The notes: generated by a model not told the origin, from the sequence alone. A stretch of DNA of 32,123 bases from Atopobiaceae bacterium (GCA_017459605.1 JAFUCQ010000119.1:1-32123); one strand, 5' to 3'; shown: positions 16,366 through 25,256, counted from the first letter of the stretch. Made by a program: numbers and translations.

Positions 16366-17287
16366 CTTGCTTGATGCTCCATCACGACAACTGAGCATCA
16401 CAGGACTCGAGCAGCTCGGTTTTGGGGGAACGGCTACAACCTTTGCACTGAGCGATACAAGCCTGCTCAAGGCATATCCCAAGAGCTATCCTGCAGAAAA
16501 TGTCGTACGCGAGTGGCGGCGGGCGGTAGGCGCCTATGGGCTTGCAGTGCCGACAGCAGAGCCTCTCGAGCTGGTAAGCCTTGAAGAGGACGACTTTGGT
16601 CTTGGAATAGTGTTTGAGCGCCTGAGCGGCATGACGTTGGCACAAGAACTCATGACGGGACAGACAGAGCTCGAATCGGTGGCTGGGCGTCTCGGTCGTT
16701 TCATGCGCGAGCTTCACAGCATTGAGCTGAGGCACCACGATTTTGAAGATCAGCGTGAGGTATTTGCACACTATGCCCTTCGCTTGGCAGACAAGGATTT
16801 TGCAGTTCTCGAGCGAAAAGAAGCAAAACAATTGAGCAAGCTGTATATGACGCTTCCTCAAACAATGAGTTTTCTTCATGGAGACTTGCATGCCGCAAAT
16901 GTCATCGACCACACAAATCAGCTCACGCTCATCGACATGGAGGGAGTGGGCTTTGGGCATCCTCTGCTTGACTGGGCAGGCACGTGGCAGGCGCTCGAAC
17001 TCATTCCATCACTCGATCCTGACTGCTGCGAAAAGTACGTTTCGCTCGATGCAACAACGGCGCGCAATCTCATGAAACCGCTGATGCAGGCATATTTTGG
17101 TACCTCAGATGAGAAGCGACAGTCTGAGCGTTTGCGTGCTATGGAGATCTTTGGAATTGCTAAGTACGCTTGCATGATTGTGCGCGATCCAAACCCGTGG
17201 ATTGATCGCGCATCGGTGGCTCAGATGCTTCGAGAGCAGGTTTTAGACCACAGCGATGAATTTGAATACCTGATATCTATCTTTTGA
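16352..17287 (+). CDS. APH/choline-kinase-fold phosphotransferase, substrate unknown
   Basis: 311 residues with a protein-kinase-like aminoglycoside phosphotransferase fold. It shows a glycine-rich loop GFGGTATTF (23-31), candidate ATP lysine K40 (SLLKAYP), pairing glutamate E54 (VVREWR), catalytic loop FLHGDLHAANV with D178, and metal-binding D195 in TLIDMEGVGFGHP. Lengths and motifs resemble the small-molecule kinases of the APH family. An antibiotic is an unlikely target given the setting. The gene overlaps the nucleoside phosphorylase by 14 nt and ends the nucleoside cluster, suggesting a nucleoside, pentose or related metabolite. The start is ATG 16352 or 16355, with GGAG in the phosphorylase end. 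Function not established. Confidence 0.8.
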   Translation: MMRRNLLDAPSRQLSITGLEQLGFGGTATTFALSDTSLLKAYPKSYPAENVVREWRRAVGAYGLAVPTAEPLELVSLEEDDFGLGIVFERLSGMTLAQELMTGQTELESVAGRLGRFMRELHSIELRHHDFEDQREVFAHYALRLADKDFAVLERKEAKQLSKLYMTLPQTMSFLHGDLHAANVIDHTNQLTLIDMEGVGFGHPLLDWAGTWQALELIPSLDPDCCEKYVSLDATTARNLMKPLMQAYFGTSDEKRQSERLRAMEIFGIAKYACMIVRDPNPWIDRASVAQMLREQVLDHSDEFEYLISIF

Positions 17288-17289
17288 TA

Positions 17290-17319
17290 TTGTGACGGCA
17301 TGAAAAGCTCGGCTATACT
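17290..17319 (+). promoter_or_regulatory. candidate tatA promoter
   Basis: TTGTGA (17290-17295) and TATACT (17314-17319) are 18 nt apart. The -10 is flanked by the inverted repeat AAGCTC (17305-17310) and GAGCTT (17325-17330). The leader of about 65 nt carries a second inverted repeat. Confidence 0.45.
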
Positions 17320-17332
17320 ATCCTGAGCTTAT

Positions 17333-17351
17333 GTGTGACTCGATGTCACAC
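17333..17351. promoter_or_regulatory. palindrome in the tatA leader
   Basis: GTGTGAC (17333-17339), spacer TCGAT, GTCACAC (17345-17351): a perfect 7-bp inverted repeat just after the predicted transcription start. It resembles a CRP/FNR-class half-site pair (TGTGA...TCACA), but the spacing is 7 rather than 6. It could be an operator or a small RNA hairpin. Confidence 0.45.
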
Positions 17352-17390
17352 GGGCGCAACCTGCGTTTCGGACGTTATTGGAGGAATTTC

Positions 17391-17759
17391 ATGATTGCCG
17401 GCCTCGGAGTACCAGAGATTGCCATTATTCTCATCATTGTTCTCATTATTTTTGGACCCAAAAATCTTCCCAAGCTTGGTAAGTCGCTTGGACAAACCGT
17501 GAAAAATGTCCGTGAGGGCATGGAGTCAGATGAAGAGCAGCTCGAGGGCGAGGTAGCGTCGGCTGCTCAAGATCTTGATGCAGACATTGAGGAAACAAGC
17601 GATTATGGCTCGAGCGATTACTCATCAGCAGACTTTGTTGAGGCTGTGACAAAAGAGCCTGAGAGCGAGGGTGTCTTCTGCACCAAGTGTGGTACGAATA
17701 ATCCTGCTGATTCTGCATTCTGCAGCAAGTGTGGAGCAGAGCTTGCCAGCAACAACTAG
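17391..17759 (+). CDS. tatA: TatA-like twin-arginine translocase subunit with C-terminal zinc ribbon
   Basis: 122 residues from ATG 17391, which has GGAGGAA 6 nt upstream. Upstream in-frame codons from 17331 overlap the leader palindrome and were excluded. Residues 2-22 form the single membrane helix, followed by the TatA hinge FGPKNLPKLGKSLGQ and an amphipathic segment. After an acidic linker (about 45-94) comes a zinc-ribbon-like module: C97-x2-C100 and C111-x2-C114 (FCTKCG, FCSKCGAEL). The TatA part would form the protein-conducting element for folded, cofactor-bearing proteins. The zinc ribbon is not part of ordinary TatA and would face the cytosol; its role is unknown. No tatC is in the window. 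Confidence 0.85.
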   Translation: MIAGLGVPEIAIILIIVLIIFGPKNLPKLGKSLGQTVKNVREGMESDEEQLEGEVASAAQDLDADIEETSDYGSSDYSSADFVEAVTKEPESEGVFCTKCGTNNPADSAFCSKCGAELASNN

Positions 17760-17823
17760 TGCCCTTTGAGTATTACAGTTTGAGATTGAAACAATAAAAT
17801 AAGGATGAGAGGGACTAAAGCCT

Positions 17824-18315
17824 ATGGCTAAACAACTAACTCAAAAAGGCTACGAAGAGCTTCAGTCTGAGCTTGCATGGCGTGAGGGCGAGAAGGCTGC
17901 CGAGATTGTTGAGCGCATTCGTGAGGCGCGTGACTTTGGTGACCTTTCTGAGAACGCCGAGTATGACGCTGCTAAAGAAGAGCAGGCAAACAACGAGGCA
18001 AAAATCAAAGAGCTCAAAGCAATCCTTGCAGATGCCATTATCGTGGCTGAGCTTGACGATGCAGACATTGCTGAAAAGGGTGTCTCAATCAATACAGAGG
18101 TTGACGTTGAGGATAGCAAGGGCAATCTTCGCAGCTTTACTATTGTTGGTACAACTGAGACCAATTCACTTGCGGGAGAGATTTCAAACGAGTCTCCTTT
18201 GGGACAGGCTCTAACGGGCCAGTTTGTGGGTGATACGGTTGAGTTTGTCACGCCGAGTGGACAAACCCGCAGCTACACCATCAAGGCTATTAGGGCTTCT
18301 CAGAAAAGCTATTAG
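17824..18315 (+). CDS. greA: transcription elongation factor GreA
   Basis: 163 residues. It rescues backtracked RNA polymerase by stimulating transcript cleavage. The N-terminal coiled coil carries the tip motif EARDFGDLSENAEYDAAKEEQ with the acidic tip residues. The C-terminal FKBP-like domain (VDVEDSKGNLRSFTIVGTTE to SPLGQALTGQFVGDTVEF) is complete. ATG 17824 is preceded by GAGGGA at a somewhat long spacing. It lies 64 nt after tatA and 104 nt before lysS. Confidence 0.96.
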   Translation: MAKQLTQKGYEELQSELAWREGEKAAEIVERIREARDFGDLSENAEYDAAKEEQANNEAKIKELKAILADAIIVAELDDADIAEKGVSINTEVDVEDSKGNLRSFTIVGTTETNSLAGEISNESPLGQALTGQFVGDTVEFVTPSGQTRSYTIKAIRASQKSY

Positions 18316-18368
18316 GCGCTGTCTTGCGTACGAGAAACGTACGCCCAATCAAGACACAATGTGTATTG

Positions 18369-18401
18369 CGCCCCGCAACTGCAATACTTCAGTGCGGGGC
18401 G
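18369..18401 (+). promoter_or_regulatory. GC-rich hairpin between greA and lysS
   Basis: CGCCCCGC-A-ACTG pairs with CAGT-GCGGGGCG (12 bp with one bulged A, loop CAATACTT). A smaller stem GCGTACG/CGTACGC lies just upstream. No U-run follows, so it may be a processing or attenuation structure rather than a complete terminator. It ends 18 nt before the lysS start. No T-box signature was seen. Confidence 0.5.
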
Positions 18402-18419
18402 TTGATGTGAGGAGAAATC

Positions 18420-19928
18420 ATGGCACAAGATTCCCAAGACCAACACGTTCCTGCAGCCCAAGATGAGCGCGCACAACGTCGCGAGCGTCGTCGTCAGCTG
18501 ATTGAATCGGGAATCGATCCCTATCCCATTGAGAGCTCAGTGAAAGCACATGCCGCTGAGCTTGAGGAGCGCTATGCAGATCTCCAAGACGGCGAGGACA
18601 GCCCCGACATTAGTACGGTCGCAGGACGCATCCGCGCGCTTCGTCGTCAGGGCAAGATGGCATTTATCGTCATTGAAGATGTGACAGGCCAGCTTCAGCT
18701 TTTCTGCCGCATCAATGACCTGGGAGAAGAGAACTTTGGCCTCGTATCTCAGCTCGACCTGGGCGACATTGTTGAGGCAACCGGTCCGGTGGTGCGCACA
18801 CGCCGCGGCCAGCTTTCGGTTGCTCCAACAGAGCTCAGGCTGCTTACCAAGGCTCTGCGTCCTTTGCCCGAGAAGTTCCATGGCCTCACCGACAAAGAAG
18901 TGCGCTATCGCCAACGCTACGTTGACCTCATCATGAATCCTGAGGTTAAGCAAAGCTTTGTGATGCGCTCAAAGCTTATCTCTGCCATGAGACATTACAT
19001 GGAAGAGCAGGGCTACCTTGAGGTAGAGACCCCTATCTTGCAAGAAACACTGGGTGGTGCCAACGCACGTCCGTTCACCACGCACTTCAACGCCCTTGAT
19101 CAAGACTGCTATTTGCGTATTGCAACTGAGCTCCACTTAAAGCGCCTGATTGTGGGCGGTATGGAGCGCGTATTTGAGCTGGGACGTCAGTTTAGAAATG
19201 AGGGGATGGACCTTACCCACAACCCAGAGTTTACCTCGATGGAGGCGTATTGTGCCTATTCAGATCTTGAAGGCATGAAACAGCTTACTGAGGGACTCTT
19301 CCAAGCCTGTGCTCAGGTTGTTGGCAAGGGCGACACCGTTGAATACCAAGGCAAGACCGTCAACCTTGCAAGTCCGTGGCGCTCGGCTCCCATGAGTGAG
19401 CTGGTGAGCGAGTGTGTGGGTCAGGAGGTTAACCTCGACACTCCTGTAGAGGAGCTTCGCGCTGTGCTCGACAAGTATGAGCTGGAGTGGGCAGAGTCAT
19501 GGGGTGCTGGCAAGCTCATCTTTGAGCTCTATGACGAGCTTGTCGAGAAGACCATTGTGGATCCAACCTTTGTGTGCGACTACCCCGTAGAAGTGTCTCC
19601 GCTTGCCAAGCGCAAGAGTGATGATGATCGTCTCACCGACCGCTTTGAGCTCGTTATTTGCGGCCATGAATATGCCAATGCCTTCTCGGAGCTCAATGAT
19701 CCGGTCGACCAAGAGTCGCGTTTTGCAGACCAAGTTGCTGCCAAAGCTGCCGGAGACGACGAAGCTATGGAGTATGACTACGACTACATTCGTGCGCTCG
19801 AATACGGCATGCCTCCCACAGGTGGCATTGGTTATGGTATCGATCGCATGATCATGTTGTTCTGCGACGAGGGCTCCATTCGCGATGTGTTGCTCTTCCC
19901 CCACATGAGGCCTGAATCACGCAATTAG
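18420..19928 (+). CDS. lysS: lysyl-tRNA synthetase, class II
   Basis: 502 residues. It charges tRNA-Lys. The N-terminal OB-fold anticodon-binding domain (about residues 65-150, VAGRIRALRRQGKMAFIVIED) is followed by the class II core: FHGLTDKEVRYRQRYVDL, motif 2 RQFRNEGMDLTHNPEFTSME (about 256-275) and motif 3 GGIGYGIDRMIMLF near the C-terminus. A GAGGAG site lies 6 nt before the ATG. There is a short basic N-terminal extension (RAQRRERRRQL). The greA-lysS order is common in bacteria. Confidence 0.97.
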   Translation: MAQDSQDQHVPAAQDERAQRRERRRQLIESGIDPYPIESSVKAHAAELEERYADLQDGEDSPDISTVAGRIRALRRQGKMAFIVIEDVTGQLQLFCRINDLGEENFGLVSQLDLGDIVEATGPVVRTRRGQLSVAPTELRLLTKALRPLPEKFHGLTDKEVRYRQRYVDLIMNPEVKQSFVMRSKLISAMRHYMEEQGYLEVETPILQETLGGANARPFTTHFNALDQDCYLRIATELHLKRLIVGGMERVFELGRQFRNEGMDLTHNPEFTSMEAYCAYSDLEGMKQLTEGLFQACAQVVGKGDTVEYQGKTVNLASPWRSAPMSELVSECVGQEVNLDTPVEELRAVLDKYELEWAESWGAGKLIFELYDELVEKTIVDPTFVCDYPVEVSPLAKRKSDDDRLTDRFELVICGHEYANAFSELNDPVDQESRFADQVAAKAAGDDEAMEYDYDYIRALEYGMPPTGGIGYGIDRMIMLFCDEGSIRDVLLFPHMRPESRN

Positions 19929-20038
19929 TCTTTCGCTGTTTGCGCTGATTGCTTTCGGGGTACAGACCTGCTACATAACTGTTCTATCAGCATCTATGTG
20001 AGACGTGTTCTTTCAGTTGTGAGCAAAGGGGACTGTAC

Positions 20039-22627
20039 ATGTTTGAAAGGTTTACTGACCGTGCCCGTCAGGTTATGTCGTTAGCGCAAGACGAGGCACG
20101 CAATTTGGGTCAGATGTATGTGGGAACTGAGCACCTGTTGCTTGGTCTCATCAAAGAGGGCGAAGGAATTGCCGCTCAAGCACTTGAAAGCCTCGAGATA
20201 AGCTACGAGGAAGCGCTGAGCTGCGTCAAGGAAGTCACCAAGCAAGAAAGCGAACCTGTGCCGGGTGGCCATATTCCCTTTACACCCCGCGCTAAGCGCG
20301 TGCTCGAGAGTGCATTTCGTGAGGCTATGAGTCACGGGCAAACCTACATTTCGACCGAGCACCTGCTGCTTGGTATTGTGAGCGAGGGCAATGGCATTGC
20401 CATGGAAGCTCTGTCACGCATGGGTGTCTCGGGAGATGCTGTTCGCAATGCCATCGATGAGATGATTGAGAAAAACCCTGACCCAGCACCACGCGCAAAG
20501 GCTGAGGTTCGCTTTGGCCCTGCTATGAGCGGTGGTTCTAACCATGACGGTGAGTCCATGCTCAAAGAGTACGGGCGCGACCTCACCAAACTGGCTATCG
20601 ACAACAAGCTCGACCCCGTAGTTGGTCGTGATAGCGAGATTGAGCGCGTTATGCAGGTGCTGGCACGCCGTCAAAAGAACAACCCACTCATCTTGGGTGA
20701 TCCCGGCGTTGGTAAAACCGCTATTGCCGAGGGTTTGGCACAACTCGTTGCTGCAGGAAACGTTCCCGATATTTTGCGTGGAAAGCATATCTGGACGCTT
20801 GATGTGGCATCTATCGTGGCGGGCTCCAAATACCGCGGCGAGTTTGAGGAGCGCATGAAGCGCGTTGTAGCCGAGGTACTCGACTCAGATGAGGACATCC
20901 TGTTCATCGATGAAATTCACACCCTCATTGGCGCAGGTTCTGCCGAGGGCTCTATTGATGCGGCGGCAATTCTCAAACCACCGCTGTCGCGTGGTGAGAT
21001 TCAGGTTATCGGTGCTACGACAGCAGACGAATACCGCAAGCACATCGAGAAAGACTCTGCCTTTGAGCGCCGTTTCCAGCCAATCTTTATTTCTGAGCCG
21101 TCGCTTGCAGATACCGTGAAGATTCTTGAAGGCCTGCGCGACCACTACGAGAAGCACCACAGCGTTCACTACACCGATGATGCGCTCGATGCGGCAGCTA
21201 GTCTGTCACATCGCTACATTCAAGACCGTTACTTGCCCGACAAAGCAATCGACGTGATTGATGAGGCAGGAGCTCGTACCCGCGTGCACAAGATGGTGCT
21301 TCCTCCTGAGATTGCCGAGGTCGACGAAGAGCTCAGCCGTGTCCGAGAAGAAAAGTCAGTTGCGGCAAAAGCTCAGGAGTTTGAGCAGGCAGCACGTTTG
21401 CGCGACCGAGAAAAAGAATTGACCTCCAAGCGCGATGAGCTTGAGGAGCAGTGGCGTGAGCGCTTGTCAAAGAATGTTGTGACGGTAGGCGTGAACGACA
21501 TCGCCGATGTGGTGAGCGCCATCACAGGTGTTCCCGTATCCAACCTCACTGAGGCCGAGGCGTCCAAACTCTTGCGCTGCGAAGAGGCGCTGCATGAGCG
21601 CGTTATCGGACAAGATGAGGCAGTTTCTGCGGTGTCGAGGGCTATTCGCCGTAGCCGCTCACCGCTCAAAGACCCGCGCAGACCCGGCGGTTCGTTTGTG
21701 TTCTTGGGTCCCTCTGGCGTTGGTAAAACCGAACTTGCAAAATCGCTGGCAGAGTTCTTGTTTGGCAGCGAAGACGCACTCATCTCCTTTGACATGAGTG
21801 AGTTCATGGAGAAGTTTGCCGTCTCCAAACTCGTTGGTGCACCTCCCGGATATGTTGGTTATGACGAGGGTGGCGAGCTCACCAAAGCAGTGCGCCGCAA
21901 GCCCTACTCGGTCGTGTTGTTTGACGAGATAGAAAAGGCTCACCCCGACGTCTTTAACATCTTGCTGCAGATTCTTGACGAGGGTCGTCTCACCGATGGT
22001 CAGGGTCGCAAAGTTGACTTCTCCAATACCGTCATCATCATGACGAGCAATATTGGTGCTCGCGAAATTGCTCAGACATCGCCCATGGGATTCTCGAGTT
22101 CTGGCGATAAGGGTCTGTCTGACAAAGAGATTAACAGCCGTGTTATGAGCGAGCTCAAAAAGCTCTTTAGACCAGAGTTCTTGAACCGTATCGATGAGGT
22201 TGTGGTCTTTAAGTCGCTCACCGGTGAGCAGCTGAGAAAGATTGTCGACCTCATGATTAGCGATCTGCGTGAACGCTTGCTCGAGCAGGGCATGTCCATT
22301 GAACTCAACGATGAGGCGCGCGACCTTGTGGCAAAAGAGGGAACCGATGCCGTATACGGTGCTCGTCCCTTGCGCCGCGCCATCCAAACGCTTATCGAAG
22401 ATCCCATCGCCGAGCAGCTGCTTGAGGGCCGCTGGACTACCGGTGACATTATCGGTGTGGGCGTGGATGAGTCAGGTGAGAAACTCAGCTTCGAGAAGCG
22501 CGAAGGCGTCGTTCCTCTGCCGCGTCGCCGCGAGAGCATGGCAACAGCGCCGAGTTTTGACATGAACTGGGAGGCGCCGCGCCAGTTGGGAAGCTCGGCT
22601 ACGGGCGGTCAAGCAGCCTCTGAATAA
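20039..22627 (+). CDS. clpC: ATP-dependent Clp protease ATP-binding subunit ClpC
   Basis: 862 residues, full length for an actinobacterial-type ClpC unfoldase that feeds ClpP. It has a double Clp-N repeat (1-145), AAA-1 with Walker A GDPGVGKT (220-227) and Walker B ILFIDE (287-292), a UVR-like middle segment (about 436-463, EFEQAARLRDREKEL), and AAA-2 with Walker A GPSGVGKT (557-564). The ClpP loop region and the D2-small domain follow. AAAGGGG lies before the ATG. A weak promoter-like pair (TTGCTT 19949-19954, TACATA 19972-19977) is present; no clear CtsR or HspR operator was found. Confidence 0.97.
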   Translation: MFERFTDRARQVMSLAQDEARNLGQMYVGTEHLLLGLIKEGEGIAAQALESLEISYEEALSCVKEVTKQESEPVPGGHIPFTPRAKRVLESAFREAMSHGQTYISTEHLLLGIVSEGNGIAMEALSRMGVSGDAVRNAIDEMIEKNPDPAPRAKAEVRFGPAMSGGSNHDGESMLKEYGRDLTKLAIDNKLDPVVGRDSEIERVMQVLARRQKNNPLILGDPGVGKTAIAEGLAQLVAAGNVPDILRGKHIWTLDVASIVAGSKYRGEFEERMKRVVAEVLDSDEDILFIDEIHTLIGAGSAEGSIDAAAILKPPLSRGEIQVIGATTADEYRKHIEKDSAFERRFQPIFISEPSLADTVKILEGLRDHYEKHHSVHYTDDALDAAASLSHRYIQDRYLPDKAIDVIDEAGARTRVHKMVLPPEIAEVDEELSRVREEKSVAAKAQEFEQAARLRDREKELTSKRDELEEQWRERLSKNVVTVGVNDIADVVSAITGVPVSNLTEAEASKLLRCEEALHERVIGQDEAVSAVSRAIRRSRSPLKDPRRPGGSFVFLGPSGVGKTELAKSLAEFLFGSEDALISFDMSEFMEKFAVSKLVGAPPGYVGYDEGGELTKAVRRKPYSVVLFDEIEKAHPDVFNILLQILDEGRLTDGQGRKVDFSNTVIIMTSNIGAREIAQTSPMGFSSSGDKGLSDKEINSRVMSELKKLFRPEFLNRIDEVVVFKSLTGEQLRKIVDLMISDLRERLLEQGMSIELNDEARDLVAKEGTDAVYGARPLRRAIQTLIEDPIAEQLLEGRWTTGDIIGVGVDESGEKLSFEKREGVVPLPRRRESMATAPSFDMNWEAPRQLGSSATGGQAASE

Positions 22628-22664
22628 CATCGGACACTGGTAGTTGGTACAAGCTTTGATTCTG

Positions 22665-22696
22665 TTCAAGAGGCTGTCTTGCGATGGCCTCTTGAA
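22665..22696 (+). terminator. hairpin after clpC
   Basis: A perfect 10-bp stem TTCAAGAGGC/GCCTCTTGAA (22665-22674, 22687-22696) has a 12-nt loop. There is no U-run downstream, so termination efficiency is doubtful. The gap to disA also holds a small palindrome GTTGTA-N5-TACAAC at 22764-22780, possibly regulatory. Confidence 0.45.
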
Positions 22697-22809
22697 AGAT
22701 AAGATAGAAATAGGCGTCGTTTGAGCTGGTCTCTATGTTACTCTGAAAGCACATGCAACCACAGTTGTATGTCCTACAACATAACCGCTGCTCAATTGAA
22801 GGAATAATT

Positions 22810-23874
22810 ATGGACGAGAAGACTATCGCCCAAGACACACATTCACGGATGTCAGCTGCAATCCGCATGAGCGCTCCAGGAACTTCCCTGAGGCGCGCAC
22901 TCGACATGATTATTGCAGGACACCTCGGAGCGCTCATCTGTATTGGCGATTCAGACAGCGTTATAGCCGCTGGTAATGACGGATTTATTCTCGATATTTC
23001 CTTTACGGCCAATCGCCTCTTTGAGCTTTCAAAGATGGATGGCGCCATTGTTATTGACAAGGACGTCAACCAGATTCTTCGCGCCAACTATCACCTCAAT
23101 CCCGATCCTGCGCTTCCAACCTCAGAGACGGGCATGCGCCATCGCACAGCAGCGCGCATGAGTTTGCTAACAAAAGCAGTGGTAATTTCAGTGTCTGAGC
23201 GTCGTCAAGTTGTCAATATCTATGTGGACGGCAGGGCACACCAGTTGCGCACCGTTCCTGAGGTTATGTCGACGGTTAACCAAGTTTTGGTGACGCTTCA
23301 GAGTTCGCGTAATAATCTCGACCGAGGGCTGCTCAGGCTCTCAACCCTTGAGCTCGAAAACCACGTAACTTTGGCAGATATTACCTCGACCTTTGCAAAC
23401 TTTGAGCTTTTAATGGCTGCCCGCAAGGAGCTCGAGAACTGCATAGACCAGCTGGGCAGCGAAGGTAAGCTCGTGAATATGCAGCTCAATCAGCTGGTGG
23501 GCGACATGGATGACATCTATGAGCTCATGATTCGCGACTACGCAGTTGATTCTTCAGAGCAGTCAGCCGCTGTCATTCGAGCCAAGCTTCACGAGATGGG
23601 AAGCGAACTTGCAGGCAATCACGAGCGTGTGGGTCAGATTCTGGGCTATGAGGGCATGCGTGAGGATAGCGTTATCAAGGCACTTGGTCTTCGCACTCTG
23701 TCGCGCATTACCGTTGTTCGCGATGGCATGGCAGAAAAGATTGTTGACGAGTATGGCAACTTGCAGAACCTCGCTGACGATCTTGAGGAGAACCCCGACA
23801 GACTCGATGAGCTCGGAATTAGAAACGTCAGCATCGTGGCTGATAGTCTCCATAGGATGCGGAAGAGCGAATGA
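22810..23874 (+). CDS. disA: DisA, DNA-integrity scanning diadenylate cyclase
   Basis: About 354 residues. It makes c-di-AMP from two ATP and scans DNA for branched structures. The DAC domain at the N-terminus carries the catalytic DGA (77-79, KMDGAIVID) and RHR (110-112, GMRHRTAARMS) motifs. A long helical linker (about 170-290) and a C-terminal helix-hairpin-helix DNA-binding region (NLQNLADDLEENPDRLDELGIRNVS) follow. ATG 22810 has AAGGA 7 nt upstream; a longer in-frame start at 22753 was rejected because the conserved N-terminus begins at 22810. The stop overlaps the ispD start (ATGA). In Bacillus radA lies between clpC and disA; here it is absent. Confidence 0.95.
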   Translation: MDEKTIAQDTHSRMSAAIRMSAPGTSLRRALDMIIAGHLGALICIGDSDSVIAAGNDGFILDISFTANRLFELSKMDGAIVIDKDVNQILRANYHLNPDPALPTSETGMRHRTAARMSLLTKAVVISVSERRQVVNIYVDGRAHQLRTVPEVMSTVNQVLVTLQSSRNNLDRGLLRLSTLELENHVTLADITSTFANFELLMAARKELENCIDQLGSEGKLVNMQLNQLVGDMDDIYELMIRDYAVDSSEQSAAVIRAKLHEMGSELAGNHERVGQILGYEGMREDSVIKALGLRTLSRITVVRDGMAEKIVDEYGNLQNLADDLEENPDRLDELGIRNVSIVADSLHRMRKSE

Positions 23875-24650
23875 GTTCACTCAACCCTGAGACAAGTTGT
23901 GTCTTGAGTTGGATTGCCAACGATGGGGTTGTGCCTGATTGCTGTGCGGTTATTGTTGCTGGTGGCGACGGTACGCGCTTTGGTCACGCAGGAGGAAAAC
24001 AGCTCGTTGAGGTCTGTGGCCTGCCTATGGTGAGCTGGTCGGTGCTTGCGTTTGAAGCAGCTCCCTCGGTGGCTCATATCGTGGTTGTGTGCCCAGAGGA
24101 GCGCCTTGAGGCAACACAGCGTGCGTGCACAGAAGCAATCAACCCTACAACACCTGTGAGCTTTGCACTTTCTGGAGAGCGGCGCCAAGACTCGTGCTAC
24201 AACGGACTTGCTGCAGTTCCTGCCGAGCTTCCCTTCGTTGCGATTCATGACGGTGCGCGACCGCTCATCACCTGCGAAACGATTGAGCGCGTCGTAGGAG
24301 CGGTTCGCTCGGATATGTCGCTGGCGGGTGCCATCTGTGGGCAGCCTTCAGTTGATACGCTGAAGCTGGTTGAAGACCAGCTTGTTGTTGCGACACCAGA
24401 CCGATCGCTCTATTGGTGTGTACAAACACCTCAGGTGTTTCGCGTGGCAGACCTTTCGGCTGCGTATGAGCGTGCCAAGCGAGAAGGCTACGAAGGCACT
24501 GACGACGCCTCTTTGGTTGAACGAAATGGGGGACGAGTGCTCTGCGTGGAGTCTCCTCGTGATAATCTCAAACTGACCGTGCCTGAAGACTTGGTAGTCA
24601 TCGAGGCAATCTTATCGGCACGTATTGTGGATGCCGCCTGCGGTCGCTAG
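23871..24650 (+). CDS. ispD: 2-C-methyl-D-erythritol 4-phosphate cytidylyltransferase
   Basis: 259 residues. MEP pathway of isoprenoid synthesis: CTP + MEP to CDP-ME. The nucleotidyltransferase loop reads VAGGDGTRFGHAGGKQL (residues about 28-44); GERRQDSCYNGL and VAIHDGARPLI are typical, and VQTPQVFR and EGTDDASLVE lie near the C-terminus. The N-terminal extension of about 20 residues is longer than usual. Start ATG 23871 overlaps the disA stop by 4 nt, giving translational coupling. The next MEP enzyme, ispF, is 103 nt downstream. Confidence 0.95.
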   Translation: MSSLNPETSCVLSWIANDGVVPDCCAVIVAGGDGTRFGHAGGKQLVEVCGLPMVSWSVLAFEAAPSVAHIVVVCPEERLEATQRACTEAINPTTPVSFALSGERRQDSCYNGLAAVPAELPFVAIHDGARPLITCETIERVVGAVRSDMSLAGAICGQPSVDTLKLVEDQLVVATPDRSLYWCVQTPQVFRVADLSAAYERAKREGYEGTDDASLVERNGGRVLCVESPRDNLKLTVPEDLVVIEAILSARIVDAACGR

Positions 24651-24753
24651 ACGCAACGGACCTGTCGTAGCACGTTGGCGTGACTTTTGCCTGCGCAATC
24701 ACGCGCCCGTGTAGCTTGCGACAACGGCGCTTCATACGATGTAAGGAGTAAGT

Positions 24754-25227
24754 ATGAGAATTGGACACGGCTTTGACGTACACCAGCTCGTTGAGGGTCG
24801 CCCCCTCATCATGGGCGGCGTGACCATTCCGTATGAGCGAGGACTTCTCGGCCATTCAGACGCCGACGTTGTTTTGCACGCCGTGGCAGATGCGCTGCTG
24901 GGAGCTACGCGCTTGGGAGATATCGGCAAACTCTTTCCTGATACCGACCCTGCCTACAAAGACGCAGACTCACTTGAGCTCTTGCGCTCGGTTGTGCACG
25001 TCGTTCGAGAGCACGGCTTTTTTCCGGTAGATGTCGACGTAACCATTGCAGCGCAGGCGCCAAAGCTCAGCCCCTATCGCGACGAGATGCGGGCCAATAT
25101 CGCAGATGCGCTGGGTGTGTCGATAGATGCGGTTGGCCTCAAGGCCACTACAACCGAGGGGCTTGGCTTTACGGGCCGTGGTGAGGGCATTGCGACATGG
25201 GCAGTTTGTTTGGTTGATGGCCAGTAA
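24754..25227 (+). CDS. ispF: 2-C-methyl-D-erythritol 2,4-cyclodiphosphate synthase
   Basis: 157 residues, full length. It closes CDP-ME-2-phosphate to the cyclic diphosphate. Zinc ligands D8 and H10 (GFDVHQL) and H42 ([19 protein letters not shown]) are visible; the substrate loop region [20 protein letters not shown] and the C-terminal [16 protein letters not shown] are intact. AAGGAG is 6-8 nt before the ATG. The adjacent ispD supplies the pathway context; ispE is not in the window. Confidence 0.96.
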   Translation: MRIGHGFDVHQLVEGRPLIMGGVTIPYERGLLGHSDADVVLHAVADALLGATRLGDIGKLFPDTDPAYKDADSLELLRSVVHVVREHGFFPVDVDVTIAAQAPKLSPYRDEMRANIADALGVSIDAVGLKATTTEGLGFTGRGEGIATWAVCLVDGQ

Positions 25228-25228
25228 G

Positions 25229-25256
25229 CGCTCTGTCTGCCCGAGAGCGTTATTAT
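25229..25256 (+). terminator. weak terminator-like hairpin after ispF
   Basis: CGCTCT (25229-25234) pairs with AGAGCG (25244-25249) across a 9-nt loop and is followed by TTATTAT. The stem is short. Confidence 0.4.

Noticed and set aside
16352-17287. Aminoglycoside resistance gene
   Set aside because: Only the kinase fold is shared; its coupling to a nucleoside phosphorylase points to metabolism.
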